From the NCBI GenBank assembly GCA_017551625.1, contig JAFZLF010000057.1:39537-103536 (forward strand): a stretch of DNA of 64,000 nucleotides, written 5' to 3'. This document shows, one piece after another, positions 33,958 through 43,629 of the stretch; the stretch's first letter is position 1, and every line of letters starts with the position of its first letter. The translations under genes were made by a program, and so were the position numbers. The notes below the pieces were generated by a model. The model was not told where the DNA came from, ran no database searches, and saw only the letters and a list, made by a program, of their open reading frames with translations. This stretch comes from Clostridiales bacterium (lineage in GTDB: Bacteria > Bacillota > Clostridia > Saccharofermentanales > Saccharofermentanaceae).

Positions 33958-34164
33958 TCAATAACCACCTCATTTCTATTGGCTGCCCTCTGGTTTTGCG
34001 GAGGCACTTCGAAATACTTTTCTTTTTAACCGTCCCATGACCTCTCTTCTCTCCTCAGCGCCTATCCGCCTCTCCCTATCTTGATTTCCGTCCGCATTTG
34101 TTTCCGGTGTTGCCGATGTTGCCGGTCGATTCTCTCTATATTCTCTTATCTAGACAATATATCG

Positions 34165-34192
34165 TTGCTCAAAAAAAAAATAGAAGTATAAT
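34165..34192 (+). promoter_or_regulatory. Promoter of the AT-rich lipoprotein gene
   Basis: TTGCTC at 34165-34170, a 16-base spacer made mainly of ten A residues, and TATAAT at 34187-34192. The A-tract may add curvature or UP-like strength. Confidence 0.65.
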
Positions 34193-34221
34193 CCTAGCAA
34201 TCAATATGAGGAGGCGCATCC

Positions 34222-35082
34222 ATGAAAAACTCTGTCAAAAAAGCGCTGTCTTCTATTCTTGTTTTCACTATGATGACTTCTCTTGTCGCATGTGGTGAAG
34301 AGGAAACGGAAGCAACAAAAAACTCCAACAAAAAAGCAGACACCACAACAATAGAATCCGTGATAGAAACACCTATCGAAACCAGCGAATCTGAGAGTGA
34401 GATTCCTCCGGTAACGGACGAGCCGAATCAGACTCTCCCTTCTGATGTAAACATCAGTGAGACGAGCGAGACAACGGAACAGCCACAGCCTGGAAAGTAT
34501 ACTTATACTGTTTACGAAGGTACGGAGTACGAAGAGACATTTACGCTCGACGTGAATATCGATGAGTATTTCTATACCGTAGACAAAACAGGTAACCGCT
34601 TCTTTGATCTTCCGAGACTTTGCAAGGATCTCGGCGGATACATTATCTATGATCGTTTAGGAAAGCAAGTTGCCAACGATGATCATTCGGGTCGATATTT
34701 ATCATACTTTAACGAAGACAAAAATATGGTAACTTATATTAACTTCGAGTGTTCTACCAGCAATGTTGACTGCTATTCGAAGATAGATATCCGTTTCGCA
34801 ACACCTTCCAATGACAATTATTATGATTACGAAGATATCTTTGAGCAGTATGAATATTATCAATCATTCTGTTCATTCAAACAGCCTACGCCGTATGCCT
34901 ACATAGATGGATTGTATGATTATTCTTATGGTCTTTCATATGATGGTATCGTAGTATTGACATGGATAATGTCATCTACTCAGGCTAATCTTGGGCATAA
35001 TCCCTTTTTCTATACCTCGTGGGAGAACAATTGTTCGACTCTATACGGCAAAGGTATTAAGGAATATGCGTTACCATTTTAA
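34222..35082 (+). CDS. Hypothetical lipoprotein, AT-rich
   Basis: A 286-residue lipoprotein (signal to SLVAC) with a 70-residue acidic Thr/Ser/Glu linker and a beta-rich C-terminal domain unusually full of Tyr and Asp. No family is recognised. The coding sequence is visibly AT-richer, with A/T-ending codons, than its GC-rich neighbours, and it is isolated by its own promoter and a perfect hairpin terminator. This suggests recent acquisition. ATG 34222 follows AGGAGG. Confidence 0.75.
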   Translation: MKNSVKKALSSILVFTMMTSLVACGEEETEATKNSNKKADTTTIESVIETPIETSESESEIPPVTDEPNQTLPSDVNISETSETTEQPQPGKYTYTVYEGTEYEETFTLDVNIDEYFYTVDKTGNRFFDLPRLCKDLGGYIIYDRLGKQVANDDHSGRYLSYFNEDKNMVTYINFECSTSNVDCYSKIDIRFATPSNDNYYDYEDIFEQYEYYQSFCSFKQPTPYAYIDGLYDYSYGLSYDGIVVLTWIMSSTQANLGHNPFFYTSWENNCSTLYGKGIKEYALPF

Positions 35083-35112
35083 TTAATAGGGCAGCCTCGC
35101 TGCCCTATTAAT
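35082..35112. terminator. Perfect 13-bp hairpin terminator
   Basis: ATTAATAGGGCAG and CTGCCCTATTAAT pair around CCTCG. The stem begins in the lipoprotein stop codon. Confidence 0.85.
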
Positions 35113-35238
35113 CTCAGGAATTCTTCCTCGTGAAGAAATGCCCATAACCCGTGTATGACCCCCTCATTCGGAAATGGAATTATTCCCGGTTCGTAGATGA
35201 TTCTTAGAACCTGACTGCTCCGAGATGATCGATGAGAT

Positions 35239-35323
35239 AAAGAGAAAGAAATAGCTCTCCGGAGACGAGTTTTTTCGCGCAGCGAAAAACTGTTTGAGTC
35301 TCAGGAGACCTATTTCTTTCTCT
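35239..35323. terminator. Y-shaped hairpin element, copy 2
   Basis: An outer stem AGAGAAAGAAATAG/CTATTTCTTTCTCT encloses GAGAC/GTCTC arms. In minus-strand reading ACTCAAACAG and ACTCG flank a TTTTTCGC-TGC-GCGAAAAA hairpin. It separates the lipoprotein from the convergent ABC permease gene. Confidence 0.7.
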
Positions 35324-35345
35324 ATGATTATTGATCTCGGAACAG

Positions 35346-37955
35346 TTAGTAGTAGTCCTTTCTGATCCCTTCGATAATCTCATCTCTCATGATCCGCGAC
35401 AGTCCGATCGCAGTCGTGGATACGACGACAAAAAGATGCAGAAAGAGCACGACCAGGAAGAATATGTGGTTGATGTATCTGTAGATGTGCGAATCGATGA
35501 TCAGCACCGACATGCCCACCGAGATGTAGAGTATGGCCGCGAGCATAAAGGCGCTCTCGAAGAAGTAGATGAAGCTCTCCGAGATGACCATCCGGAACAG
35601 TGTTTTTCGAGACATACCGACAGACATCAGGAGGATGTACTCTTTCCTCCGGAAGACGATATTGGAGATAACGGTCATGATGACGTTCAGGAAGCACAGC
35701 AGGCTGAGCATGCCGACATAGCCGTACATGATGATGCGAACAAGAGTATTGACCGCATGGCTGGCCCGGGTGTAGATGCCGGCATCGACAAGCGTATCGG
35801 TAAGATAGAGGTTGCTCTCCAGCATCTCCTTCATCTCAGAAGTAACCGCGACCGGTTTTTTCGCCGTGAACTGGAAGAGCTCGTAGCCGGAAGATCCCTC
35901 CATGCCATAGTATTCCAGGCGGCTCATCGGAAGGTAGATCTGGATGAAGGGCTCTTCGGTGGCCAGTTCCGCCTGCCAATCCATATCTGCTTCGATATGT
36001 AAGGTCTCGCTTAATCCATCCGGGAGATCCAGAACGATCTCTTCCGGAAGATTATCCATGCACTGTTTGTCAAAAAGGTATTCTCCGTTGTCACCATATA
36101 CTTTCACCTTGTTGTTGATGAGACACTGCCTCGAACCATACGCCAGATACGGCTCGGGGTCGATCCCGTTTTCTGTACAGAGTTCCCGCCAGGAGGCGTC
36201 ATCGATAAAGACGATCGGAATCTGCAGGTAGACATCACCCACTTCTGCATCATCCGGAGTCGTCTCCATCAGATACTCAGGCAGATACTCCGGCGGGATC
36301 AGGATCAAGCCCGGTGTGACATACTCCATACGTGAGGACTTCACGCCGTCGAGCGACGCGAGCTGGTAGAACATCGCGCGGTCATCGCCCGTGAATCCTT
36401 CTTGTCCCGTGGTCCGGGTATAGAGGATCGCTTCGGGGCTGCCGCTCTCATCTACCTGATAACGGGAGTTGACGGAACGGACGATCATGTTCGCAAAGAG
36501 GATCATGAAGACACTGGCCATAATGGAGATGACCGTAGCCAGATATCTCTTTCTGTAGCGGATATAGTTCTTGATCGAGAGTCCTCCGGTAAAGCCGAAG
36601 ATGCGGGTGGCGCGGCGGAAGAACTGTCTTCTCTCCTTCCCCTCATCGAAGCTCTCATTCGCGCGGACCGCTTCCATCGGAGAAACTCTGGATACATGAC
36701 GCATCGGCAGAAGGATCGCCACCAGGATCGTCAGGATCGTCAGAACGATCGGTCCCAGCGTGTTCTGGTAGCTCAGACGGTACTGCAGGTCGATGTTCTT
36801 GAGGATGAAGTAATTCGCTGCGTTACGGCTTAAGTCCGTGAGTGCATCAAAGAGGAAGAAACTGCTCACATGACCGGTCACGAGGCCGATCGGGATACCG
36901 ATGACCGAGTAGTAGAAAGCCTCGTAGAGGAGGAGTTCTTTAACCTGGCTTCTCGTCGCGCCGGCCGACTTCAGAAGTCCGATCGCCCGGATCCGCTCCG
37001 ACGAGGATGTGGAGAAAGAATTGTAGATGAGCATCACGGCAAGCAGGACCGTCATCGCGATCACGGCAAACGCGATGAGGCCGAAACCGATCTGTATCTT
37101 GCTGTCATCTGCGGAGTTCTCCATGCGGATAAAGTCTTTGTTATACAGGCACTGGTCCTCGGTCTCGAAGTTGTCCTTGGTAAATCTGATATAGTCTTCC
37201 GGGTTTTTGAACTCGAAGTAAGCGTTGACTGCGGAACCGGCCGTGACCGTGTCCGTATCCGACATCGTAAGGATCGTGTTCTTCGCGAAGTTCTTCCACT
37301 TGACGTATTCCGGCACGACGAAGTAGCCCACGATCGTGTATTCTTTCGTATCGATGGCATAGAGCTGCTCGTCAACGTTTCCGGTCTTATCACGGCTGAG
37401 GTACTCGAGATTCATGACCTTATGCCCTTCCGAGTAGCGCGCGTATGTATCCATCGTTATCTTCGTTCCGAGTGCCAGATTATCGCGGTCGTCGGAGAAC
37501 ATCTCGAGAGAGATGATCGCTTCACTGCTATTCTCCGGCATTCTTCCGCGCACGAGGGAGAGATGGCACATATCCGGGAAGTTCGGGCTCATCGCGGCGA
37601 TGAAATAGTCATAGGGCGTGCCGTTGATGTAGTTGCCGTTCTCATCATATCTGAGTCCGATCTGACCGAGGTTATAGCCCAGTTCCTGAACGTATGCGAC
37701 ACTACTGATCCGCTCATCTTTGGCCACTTTCTGGAAGTCCATCGACGTCATGGAGTACGCTTCGACATGCCACTTGCCGTAGGCGTCACTGGCGAAACTC
37801 TTCAGGATGTCGATCGCGCTGACGTATGCCGATGACACGATGCAGAACATCGTGGTCGCGACGATGATACCGATCAGGGTAAGGATCGAACGCCCCTTGT
37901 TCTTAAATACCGTGCGTTTGGCATACCGGCCGATGAGATTGGGGGACCGCGTCAT
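35346..37955 (-). CDS. FtsX-type ABC transporter permease
   Basis: An 869-residue permease with N-terminal TM1 (SILTLIGIIVATTMFC), a MacB-like periplasmic-type domain, a first FtsX block (about 290-420, with FSTSSSERIRAIGLLKSAGATRSQVK), a second TM pair and extracytoplasmic domain (about 480-740) and a final FtsX block (RRKEYILLMSVGMSRKTLF). Its ATG overlaps the ATPase stop (ATGA). With the adjacent ATPase, kinase and regulator it forms a peptide-sensing or resistance-type module. Confidence 0.85.
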   Translation of the reverse strand: MTRSPNLIGRYAKRTVFKNKGRSILTLIGIIVATTMFCIVSSAYVSAIDILKSFASDAYGKWHVEAYSMTSMDFQKVAKDERISSVAYVQELGYNLGQIGLRYDENGNYINGTPYDYFIAAMSPNFPDMCHLSLVRGRMPENSSEAIISLEMFSDDRDNLALGTKITMDTYARYSEGHKVMNLEYLSRDKTGNVDEQLYAIDTKEYTIVGYFVVPEYVKWKNFAKNTILTMSDTDTVTAGSAVNAYFEFKNPEDYIRFTKDNFETEDQCLYNKDFIRMENSADDSKIQIGFGLIAFAVIAMTVLLAVMLIYNSFSTSSSERIRAIGLLKSAGATRSQVKELLLYEAFYYSVIGIPIGLVTGHVSSFFLFDALTDLSRNAANYFILKNIDLQYRLSYQNTLGPIVLTILTILVAILLPMRHVSRVSPMEAVRANESFDEGKERRQFFRRATRIFGFTGGLSIKNYIRYRKRYLATVISIMASVFMILFANMIVRSVNSRYQVDESGSPEAILYTRTTGQEGFTGDDRAMFYQLASLDGVKSSRMEYVTPGLILIPPEYLPEYLMETTPDDAEVGDVYLQIPIVFIDDASWRELCTENGIDPEPYLAYGSRQCLINNKVKVYGDNGEYLFDKQCMDNLPEEIVLDLPDGLSETLHIEADMDWQAELATEEPFIQIYLPMSRLEYYGMEGSSGYELFQFTAKKPVAVTSEMKEMLESNLYLTDTLVDAGIYTRASHAVNTLVRIIMYGYVGMLSLLCFLNVIMTVISNIVFRRKEYILLMSVGMSRKTLFRMVISESFIYFFESAFMLAAILYISVGMSVLIIDSHIYRYINHIFFLVVLFLHLFVVVSTTAIGLSRIMRDEIIEGIRKDYY

Positions 37956-38635
37956 TTACGGATCACCTCATCGTGCTTGATTTTCCCGTCCTGGATCGTG
38001 ATGATGCGCTTGGCCTGCAGGGCCACGTTCTCATCGTGTGTGATGAGCACCGTGGTCTGGTTATATTTCTGGTTCGAGTACTTGAGAAGTTCGACGACTT
38101 CCTGGCTGTTCTTCGAGTCGAGGTTTCCCGTCGGCTCATCGGCCAGAAGAATCGTCGGCGCGTTGATGAGGGCTCTGCCGATCGCGACTCTCTGCTGCTG
38201 TCCGCCCGAGAGCTGGCTCGGGAAGAAGTCCTTTCTCTCCTGAAGCCCCAGAAGTTCGAGAAGTTCATCGAGCCGCTCCTGATTGACTTTGCGGTGATCG
38301 AGGAGGACCGGCATCGTGATGTTCTCCACTACCGTGAGGACCGGGATGAGGTTGAAGAACTGATACACCAGTCCGACTTCTCTTCTCCGGAAGATCGACA
38401 GCTGCTCATCGTTCTGCTTGAAAATATCTTTCCCGTCGACCAGTACCGTACCGGAAGTCGGCCGGTCCACGCCGCCGAGCATATGGAGAAGAGTGCTTTT
38501 GCCGGAGCCGGATGCGCCGATAATGGCGACGAAATCGCCCTTGTTAATGGTGAGCGATACGTCGTTCAGCGCCGCGACAACATTCTCGTCTTTACCGTAT
38601 GTCTTCGTCAGATGTTCTGCACGCAGAAGCTCCAT
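37952..38635 (-). CDS. ABC transporter ATP-binding protein (MacB/LolD type)
   Basis: A 227-residue ATPase with IGASGSGKSTLLHMLGG (Walker A), LSGGQQQRVAIGRAL signature, ILLADEPTGNLD (Walker B) and the ITHDENV switch His. The TSGTVLVDGKDIF and VYQFFNLIPVLTVVEN segments are typical of ATPases that serve FtsX permeases. It starts 16 bases after the kinase stop. Confidence 0.93.
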   Translation of the reverse strand: MELLRAEHLTKTYGKDENVVAALNDVSLTINKGDFVAIIGASGSGKSTLLHMLGGVDRPTSGTVLVDGKDIFKQNDEQLSIFRRREVGLVYQFFNLIPVLTVVENITMPVLLDHRKVNQERLDELLELLGLQERKDFFPSQLSGGQQQRVAIGRALINAPTILLADEPTGNLDSKNSQEVVELLKYSNQKYNQTTVLITHDENVALQAKRIITIQDGKIKHDEVIRK

Positions 38636-38651
38636 TTCCTTACCTCTTCAC

Positions 38652-39662
38652 TTAATTCTTCACATGGTAGAAACGCACGGTGAATACCGCGCCCGTCTCC
38701 GGTTCTTCGCGGTTGCCCGCGCGGATCGTACCACTCTGTCTCTCGACGATCATCTTACTTAGTGCCAGGCCGATACCGATGCTGGTATTGAGGGCCACTT
38801 TCCCCCGATAGAAGCGCTCGAATACGTGCGGGAGGTCTTCCTTGTCGATGCCCGTGCCCGTATCCGCGATAACGATCTCCGTAAAGATCGGGGTGTGCTT
38901 GACATGGATCTCTATCTTTCCGCCCTCAGGGGTGTGCTCCATGCAGTTCTTGAGGATATTGCCGATGGCCTCGCAGGTCCACATCATGTCGCCGCGGACG
39001 ACGGCATCGTCCGGCACGTCTATCGTCAACGTTACGCCGTTGATGTCGAGCGGGACGGCCAGTGAATCGGCCGCGCGCTGCAGCATGTCCTTGACCTTAT
39101 ACTCTTTCGTCTCAAAAAGCACTGTATCCGCGTCGATCTTGCTCATCTTGAGGAGAGTGTTGATGAGCCACTCGATGCGGTTGAGGCTCTGCATCATCTC
39201 GGCCAGAAGATCGAAACGCTTGTCGTCGGAGAGTTCCGCGTCGGAGAACATGTCCACGATGATGTTCATGGAAGTAAGCGGAGTTCTCAGCTGGTGCGCG
39301 ATATCGGCGATGGAGTCAGAAAGGAAACGCTTATCGGCCAGAAGGAGCGAGGCCTGTTCGCGGAGGCGGATCACCATCTTATGGATCTCGGAGCTCAAGA
39401 TAGCGATCTCCCCTTCCTGATACTCCTCGAAGTCTACTTTCTCCGCGCCGTGGAGGATCTTGTCGATGCCGGCCGAGAGCTCGGAGATCCGTCTGTAGCG
39501 GCGGATATCAGTCAGGAGGCGGATCAGCAGAAGTACAAAGAACGCTGCCATCACACCCACACTCGCCTGCCATGCCAGGAAATACATAGCTCCGGCCAGG
39601 ATCAGAGCAGCTATAAAACTGAGGATGTATTCTCGGCGAAGCTCGGCATTATATCGGAACAT
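38652..39662 (-). CDS. Sensor histidine kinase with short membrane domain
   Basis: A 336-residue kinase. Two TM helices in residues 10-50 are separated by only a few residues, so there is no sizeable external sensor. HisKA has IADIAHQLRTPLTS (His123) and HATPase ends with IGIGLALSKMIVE. This layout matches intramembrane-sensing kinases that read the state of a partner ABC transporter. ATG 39662 has a weak, distant ribosome-binding site. Confidence 0.88.
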   Translation of the reverse strand: MFRYNAELRREYILSFIAALILAGAMYFLAWQASVGVMAAFFVLLLIRLLTDIRRYRRISELSAGIDKILHGAEKVDFEEYQEGEIAILSSEIHKMVIRLREQASLLLADKRFLSDSIADIAHQLRTPLTSMNIIVDMFSDAELSDDKRFDLLAEMMQSLNRIEWLINTLLKMSKIDADTVLFETKEYKVKDMLQRAADSLAVPLDINGVTLTIDVPDDAVVRGDMMWTCEAIGNILKNCMEHTPEGGKIEIHVKHTPIFTEIVIADTGTGIDKEDLPHVFERFYRGKVALNTSIGIGLALSKMIVERQSGTIRAGNREEPETGAVFTVRFYHVKN

Positions 39663-39712
39663 ACTGATTCTGCGGTTCTCCCATCACTCTTGCTCTTCAT
39701 CGCGCACGGCGC

Positions 39713-40387
39713 TTATTCTCCGGCCTTATAGCCGAAGCCGCGGATCGTGCGGATGAGCACAGGCTGCGCCGGATCGTCTTCGATCTTCTCGCGCAGACGC
39801 TTGATATATACGGTCAGGGTATTGTCGTTGACATACTCGCCGCCGACATCCCACAGGTCCTGCAGGAGCTTGGCGCGTGTCAGTACGACGCCCTGGTTAT
39901 TGGCAAAGAGAAGCAGGAGGCGGTATTCGAGCGCGGACAGGATGATCTCGTTTCCGTCCTTGCTGACGTTGGCGCGGGCGGTGTCGATCTTGACGTTACC
40001 GAGTTCGACCATCTCCGAGGCCTTATGCGTCCTTCTCATGACGCTCTTGATACGGGACAGCATCTCTCTCGGCCTGAAGGGCTTGCTGATGTAGTCATCG
40101 GCACCCATGTCAAGGCCGGTCACGACACTGTATTCATCACCGGAAGCTGTAACGAAAATAACCGGTACGTCGGGTTTCTGGGCTTTCAGCGCGGCACATA
40201 CCGCATAGCCGTTACCATCAGTCAGGGAAATATCGATGAGCGCCAGATCGAAGGTCTCGGACTCGATCTTATGCACGGCGGTCGTCTGGCCTGCCGCCCA
40301 GATCACCTCAAAACCTTCCGATTTTAGGAAAGCGGACAATGTGGTCACGATACTTGAATCATCTTCTACCAGTAAAATACGTCCCAT
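39713..40387 (-). CDS. OmpR-family response regulator
   Basis: A 224-residue regulator: Glu8-Asp9-Asp10, phospho-acceptor Asp52 (LALIDISL), DYISKPF lysine, then a winged helix (LSALEYRLLLLFANN, IRTIRGFGYK). First gene of the regulator-kinase-ATPase-permease operon. GAGGTTG precedes ATG 40387, and a promoter lies 57 bases further upstream. Confidence 0.92.
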   Translation of the reverse strand: MGRILLVEDDSSIVTTLSAFLKSEGFEVIWAAGQTTAVHKIESETFDLALIDISLTDGNGYAVCAALKAQKPDVPVIFVTASGDEYSVVTGLDMGADDYISKPFRPREMLSRIKSVMRRTHKASEMVELGNVKIDTARANVSKDGNEIILSALEYRLLLLFANNQGVVLTRAKLLQDLWDVGGEYVNDNTLTVYIKRLREKIEDDPAQPVLIRTIRGFGYKAGE

Positions 40388-40443
40388 AAAACAACCTCAT
40401 TTTCACTGTCTGCGGGTATCTTCCATGTTCCCGACTATACATA

Positions 40444-40473
40444 GTATATGTAAATTGTACATTCTCTGGCAAG
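40444..40473 (-). promoter_or_regulatory. Promoter of the FtsX-transporter/two-component operon
   Basis: On the minus strand TTGCCA (40468-40473), an 18-base spacer and TATACT (40444-40449). Confidence 0.6.
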
Positions 40474-40551
40474 AGAAAAGGTGACTAATCTTACACATAA
40501 CGGCATTTCACCAATATTTTTTTAGTCTGTCGGATGGGGCTCTTTCCGAAG

Positions 40552-42891
40552 TCAGACTTCCTCTTTCTTCGGCGATCCGGAGCCGGCCGCTCTTCTTTTT
40601 CGCGCACCGGATACGAAGAAGATCAGAAAGGCCAGAGCGATGACAATCGTGACGCAGAGTCCGCCCTCCGGGCCAAATGCCCCGCCCGTCAGGAGGTCTC
40701 TGGCGCCTGAGGCGTGGAAGGAACGGAGGATCGAGGCATCTCCGGCATTGCCGCTGACCTCGAGTCCGAAGAGGTTGCCCTGACAGAGATTCCACATGGT
40801 GTGCATGGCGCAGACGCGGTAGATGTGCCCGTCACGCAGGGCGATCATCGCAAAGAGCGCGGCGATAAGGATGAGGTTCACAAGTGCCAGGATCGTAAAT
40901 CCCGCATTCAGAGCGTGCATCACGGAGAAGCACAGTGACGAGAAGAACACGGCAAAAGGAACACCGAAGCGGGAGGCGACACGGGGAAGCATATAACCGC
41001 GCATCATGATCTCCTCGGTCGCGCCCTGCGGGATCCACATGAGGATATACAGGATAAAGAGTGGGACGGAGCCGGCCGAGAGGGAGAAGCCCTCGCAGGT
41101 GATCTGCCTGGTCATGAGGAGAAGCCCGTAGACGGAGGAGATCAGGAGAAGACCGAGAAGGAGGCCCTTCAAATAAATCTTCCAGGGCGCAGCCTTTCGC
41201 GCAGTCATCTGTGCGCTGCCCGCCGGCTCCTGTTCAGCACCCTGAGCGTCTGATGTGCGCGCCGGAATCCTCCGCGGAAATCCCATCGTGGCGAGGGACT
41301 GTCCGTCGCGGAATCGGACGAGCAGCATATAGATCCCGATGATGCACCAGTATCCGATGCCCATAAAGAGGATGAAGTATGTGTTCTGCATGAATTGCGA
41401 GAAAAGCTTTCCGGACTCTCTGACCGCATCCCATATCTCTGTGATGCCGGACAGTTCGCGGAACATACGGAAGAACTCGACCGACTCCGGCGTTTTCATG
41501 TACGAGATGATCGCAGGAATCATGGCCGTGGTCTGGAAAACGGACAGTAGCGCCAGTGGCAGCATCGCGTGTCCGAGAAGGAAGCGCGACACGGGTTTTC
41601 TTCTGGTCGGACGGTATCCGAAGACGTTCGCGCGGGCTTTCGAAACGTAATCGTGCTGTTCCTTTTTCGCCCGCTCTGCGGCCTTGCGGATCTCTTTGTC
41701 GGACTTCGATTCGACGGCCACGGTAAAAGCTTCCGTCATGAGGAGCCGGCGCGATACCAGGATACAGACCGCAGCAAGAAGGATCGTGGTGACACTGCAG
41801 ATCAGGACCGGCAGGACAGAGGCCGTACCCATCAGGCAGTCGCCGATCCCGTAGAAATGCCCGTAGATCGGGATGTAGTAGTTGACCGGGTTGATGGTCG
41901 TCTGCTGCATGCACGTGACGCACGCCACCAGTACGATCAGGAAGATCGGCAGGAAGGCCGTCTGTGCAGATACGATGGAATTACTCATGCAGGAGATGAG
42001 GATCGTGATACCCGCCATGAGAAGGATCAGCGAGATCGAGAGCAGGAGCACACCCAGCGCACCTATCCCGAAGTCGAAGATCGCGATCGGCACCAGGAGG
42101 ATCACGACAGGTATTGCCGCGTGCAGTACCACGCCCAGATAATTGCCGAGAACGATCGCGGTACGTGAGATCGGTGTCATCAGGAGCGCGGCAAATGTGC
42201 CTCTCTCCTTCTCGCCGGCGATCGCATTCATGCCGCTGAGCATACAGGTATACATGACGGCGATGAAGAACAGGAGCGGCATCACCATATGGGCGAAGCG
42301 GTCAACAGCCACATTGTCGGGGCTTTCTCCCGCCGCGCCGTCAAGCCAGATATCCGGGACGCCCATATCTGTGACCGGGACACCCATCTGGTCCTGGATA
42401 TAGAGGAAATACCCCTCATCGAGATATCTCTCGCAGAAGTCCTTCTTTTTCTCCGTATATTCGAGATATTCCGATGAGCAGTATGTGAGGATCTCCGGCT
42501 TGTTCTTCACACTTTTCTTAAGGATCTTCTTATCAAAATCCTCCGGGAAAACGACGACCATAAAGGCTCTCTCTTCCTCCATCCAGTCAGAGAAGGTAAA
42601 AAGGTCGAAGTAGGCCTCCCATTCCTTCTCGATGATGATCCGGTCGAGTTCCACGGCCTCCTCGTCCATGTATTCCCGGAAAGAATCCGGCATATTGACC
42701 ATGATGACTTTCTTCGCCAGATGTGGCCCGCTCTCGCGTCCATACCAGTAACGGAAGAGGCTGCGGAAGAAACAGAATACCACGCAGATGAAGATCAGGC
42801 AGCACACGAGCGTGATCACCGATGCCTGTGACCGCATCGAGTGATTCTTCCCGAATGTTTTCCGTATTAGTGCCCGGACTGCGCGCTTCAA
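40552..42891 (-). CDS. ABC exporter permease fused to a CPBP membrane protease
   Basis: A 779-residue fusion. The N-terminal part (about 1-400) is an ABC2/NatB-type permease: TM1, an external domain, then a block of TM helices with AGEKERGTFAALLMTPISRTAIVLG. The C-terminal part is a CPBP intramembrane metalloprotease: TEEIMMRGYMLP (EExxxR), SVMHALNAG and CAMHTMWNL (HxxWN). CPBP proteins cleave or modify membrane peptides, or give bacteriocin self-immunity. The start is TTG 42891, preceded by GGGAGGG. It forms one operon with the ATPase and the other permease. Confidence 0.85.
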   Translation of the reverse strand: MKRAVRALIRKTFGKNHSMRSQASVITLVCCLIFICVVFCFFRSLFRYWYGRESGPHLAKKVIMVNMPDSFREYMDEEAVELDRIIIEKEWEAYFDLFTFSDWMEEERAFMVVVFPEDFDKKILKKSVKNKPEILTYCSSEYLEYTEKKKDFCERYLDEGYFLYIQDQMGVPVTDMGVPDIWLDGAAGESPDNVAVDRFAHMVMPLLFFIAVMYTCMLSGMNAIAGEKERGTFAALLMTPISRTAIVLGNYLGVVLHAAIPVVILLVPIAIFDFGIGALGVLLLSISLILLMAGITILISCMSNSIVSAQTAFLPIFLIVLVACVTCMQQTTINPVNYYIPIYGHFYGIGDCLMGTASVLPVLICSVTTILLAAVCILVSRRLLMTEAFTVAVESKSDKEIRKAAERAKKEQHDYVSKARANVFGYRPTRRKPVSRFLLGHAMLPLALLSVFQTTAMIPAIISYMKTPESVEFFRMFRELSGITEIWDAVRESGKLFSQFMQNTYFILFMGIGYWCIIGIYMLLVRFRDGQSLATMGFPRRIPARTSDAQGAEQEPAGSAQMTARKAAPWKIYLKGLLLGLLLISSVYGLLLMTRQITCEGFSLSAGSVPLFILYILMWIPQGATEEIMMRGYMLPRVASRFGVPFAVFFSSLCFSVMHALNAGFTILALVNLILIAALFAMIALRDGHIYRVCAMHTMWNLCQGNLFGLEVSGNAGDASILRSFHASGARDLLTGGAFGPEGGLCVTIVIALAFLIFFVSGARKRRAAGSGSPKKEEV

Positions 42892-42894
42892 TTC

Positions 42895-43629
42895 TTATCC
42901 CTCCCTGTGATACTCGGAATACAGTTTGAAAAAAGCCTCTTCAAAGTTCCGGCTTTGTGTTTTCTCCGTCAGTTCCGCAGAGGATCCCTGTGCCACGATC
43001 TTTCCGTCAACGAGGATCGCGATCTCGTCGCAGAGCTGCTCGGCTACGGAGAAGATATGTGTCGAGAGAAGGACACAGCATCCTTTACTTCGAAGCTCGA
43101 GGAGATAGTCCATCACCTGACGGGAGGTAAGGATATCGAGTCCGTTGGTCGGTTCGTCGAAGATGATCACCTGCGGATCGTGTATGAGGGAGATGACGAT
43201 CGAGATCTTCTGCTTCATGCCGGTACTTAGTTCCGCGATCCTTTTATCGGCGAAAGGACCGATCCCGAATCTTTCGAAGCTTGCCTGTTTTCGCGAGGCG
43301 ATCTCCTCTCTCGGAATGTCATAGAGTTCACTGAAGAAATCATAAAGCTGGTTCGGCGTCGAAAGCGGATCGAGCTTGATCTCCGTCGTCAGAAAACCGA
43401 TCCTTTTTCTGATCTCCTGTGCCGATGCACTCGTGTCCATCCCGCAGATCGTCACGAATCCGGACGTTGGGATAAGAAGTGTCGCGATCATCTGCATGAG
43501 CGTCGTCTTGCCGGCGCCGTTCGGACCGAGAAGGCCGAATATCTTTCCTTTTTCCACGGTGAAACTGACATCGTCCACCACCATGTCGCGCTTGTTATAA
43601 CGCTTACTTACGTGACTTACCGTAATCAT
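42895..43629 (-). CDS. ABC exporter ATP-binding protein (NatA-like)
   Basis: A 244-residue ATPase: [20 protein letters not shown] (Walker A), [19 protein letters not shown] signature, [12 protein letters not shown] (Walker B), LLSTHIF switch. It overlaps the upstream permease gene by 26 bases and lies 3 bases before the CPBP-fusion gene, so the three should form one exporter with two different permease halves. Confidence 0.93.
   Translation of the reverse strand: MITVSHVSKRYNKRDMVVDDVSFTVEKGKIFGLLGPNGAGKTTLMQMIATLLIPTSGFVTICGMDTSASAQEIRKRIGFLTTEIKLDPLSTPNQLYDFFSELYDIPREEIASRKQASFERFGIGPFADKRIAELSTGMKQKISIVISLIHDPQVIIFDEPTNGLDILTSRQVMDYLLELRSKGCCVLLSTHIFSVAEQLCDEIAILVDGKIVAQGSSAELTEKTQSRNFEEAFFKLYSEYHREG

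Noticed and set aside
35346..40387. BceAB/BceRS bacitracin module
   Set aside because: Layout is similar, but the permease is larger and has two external domains, unlike BceB; only the general type is supported.
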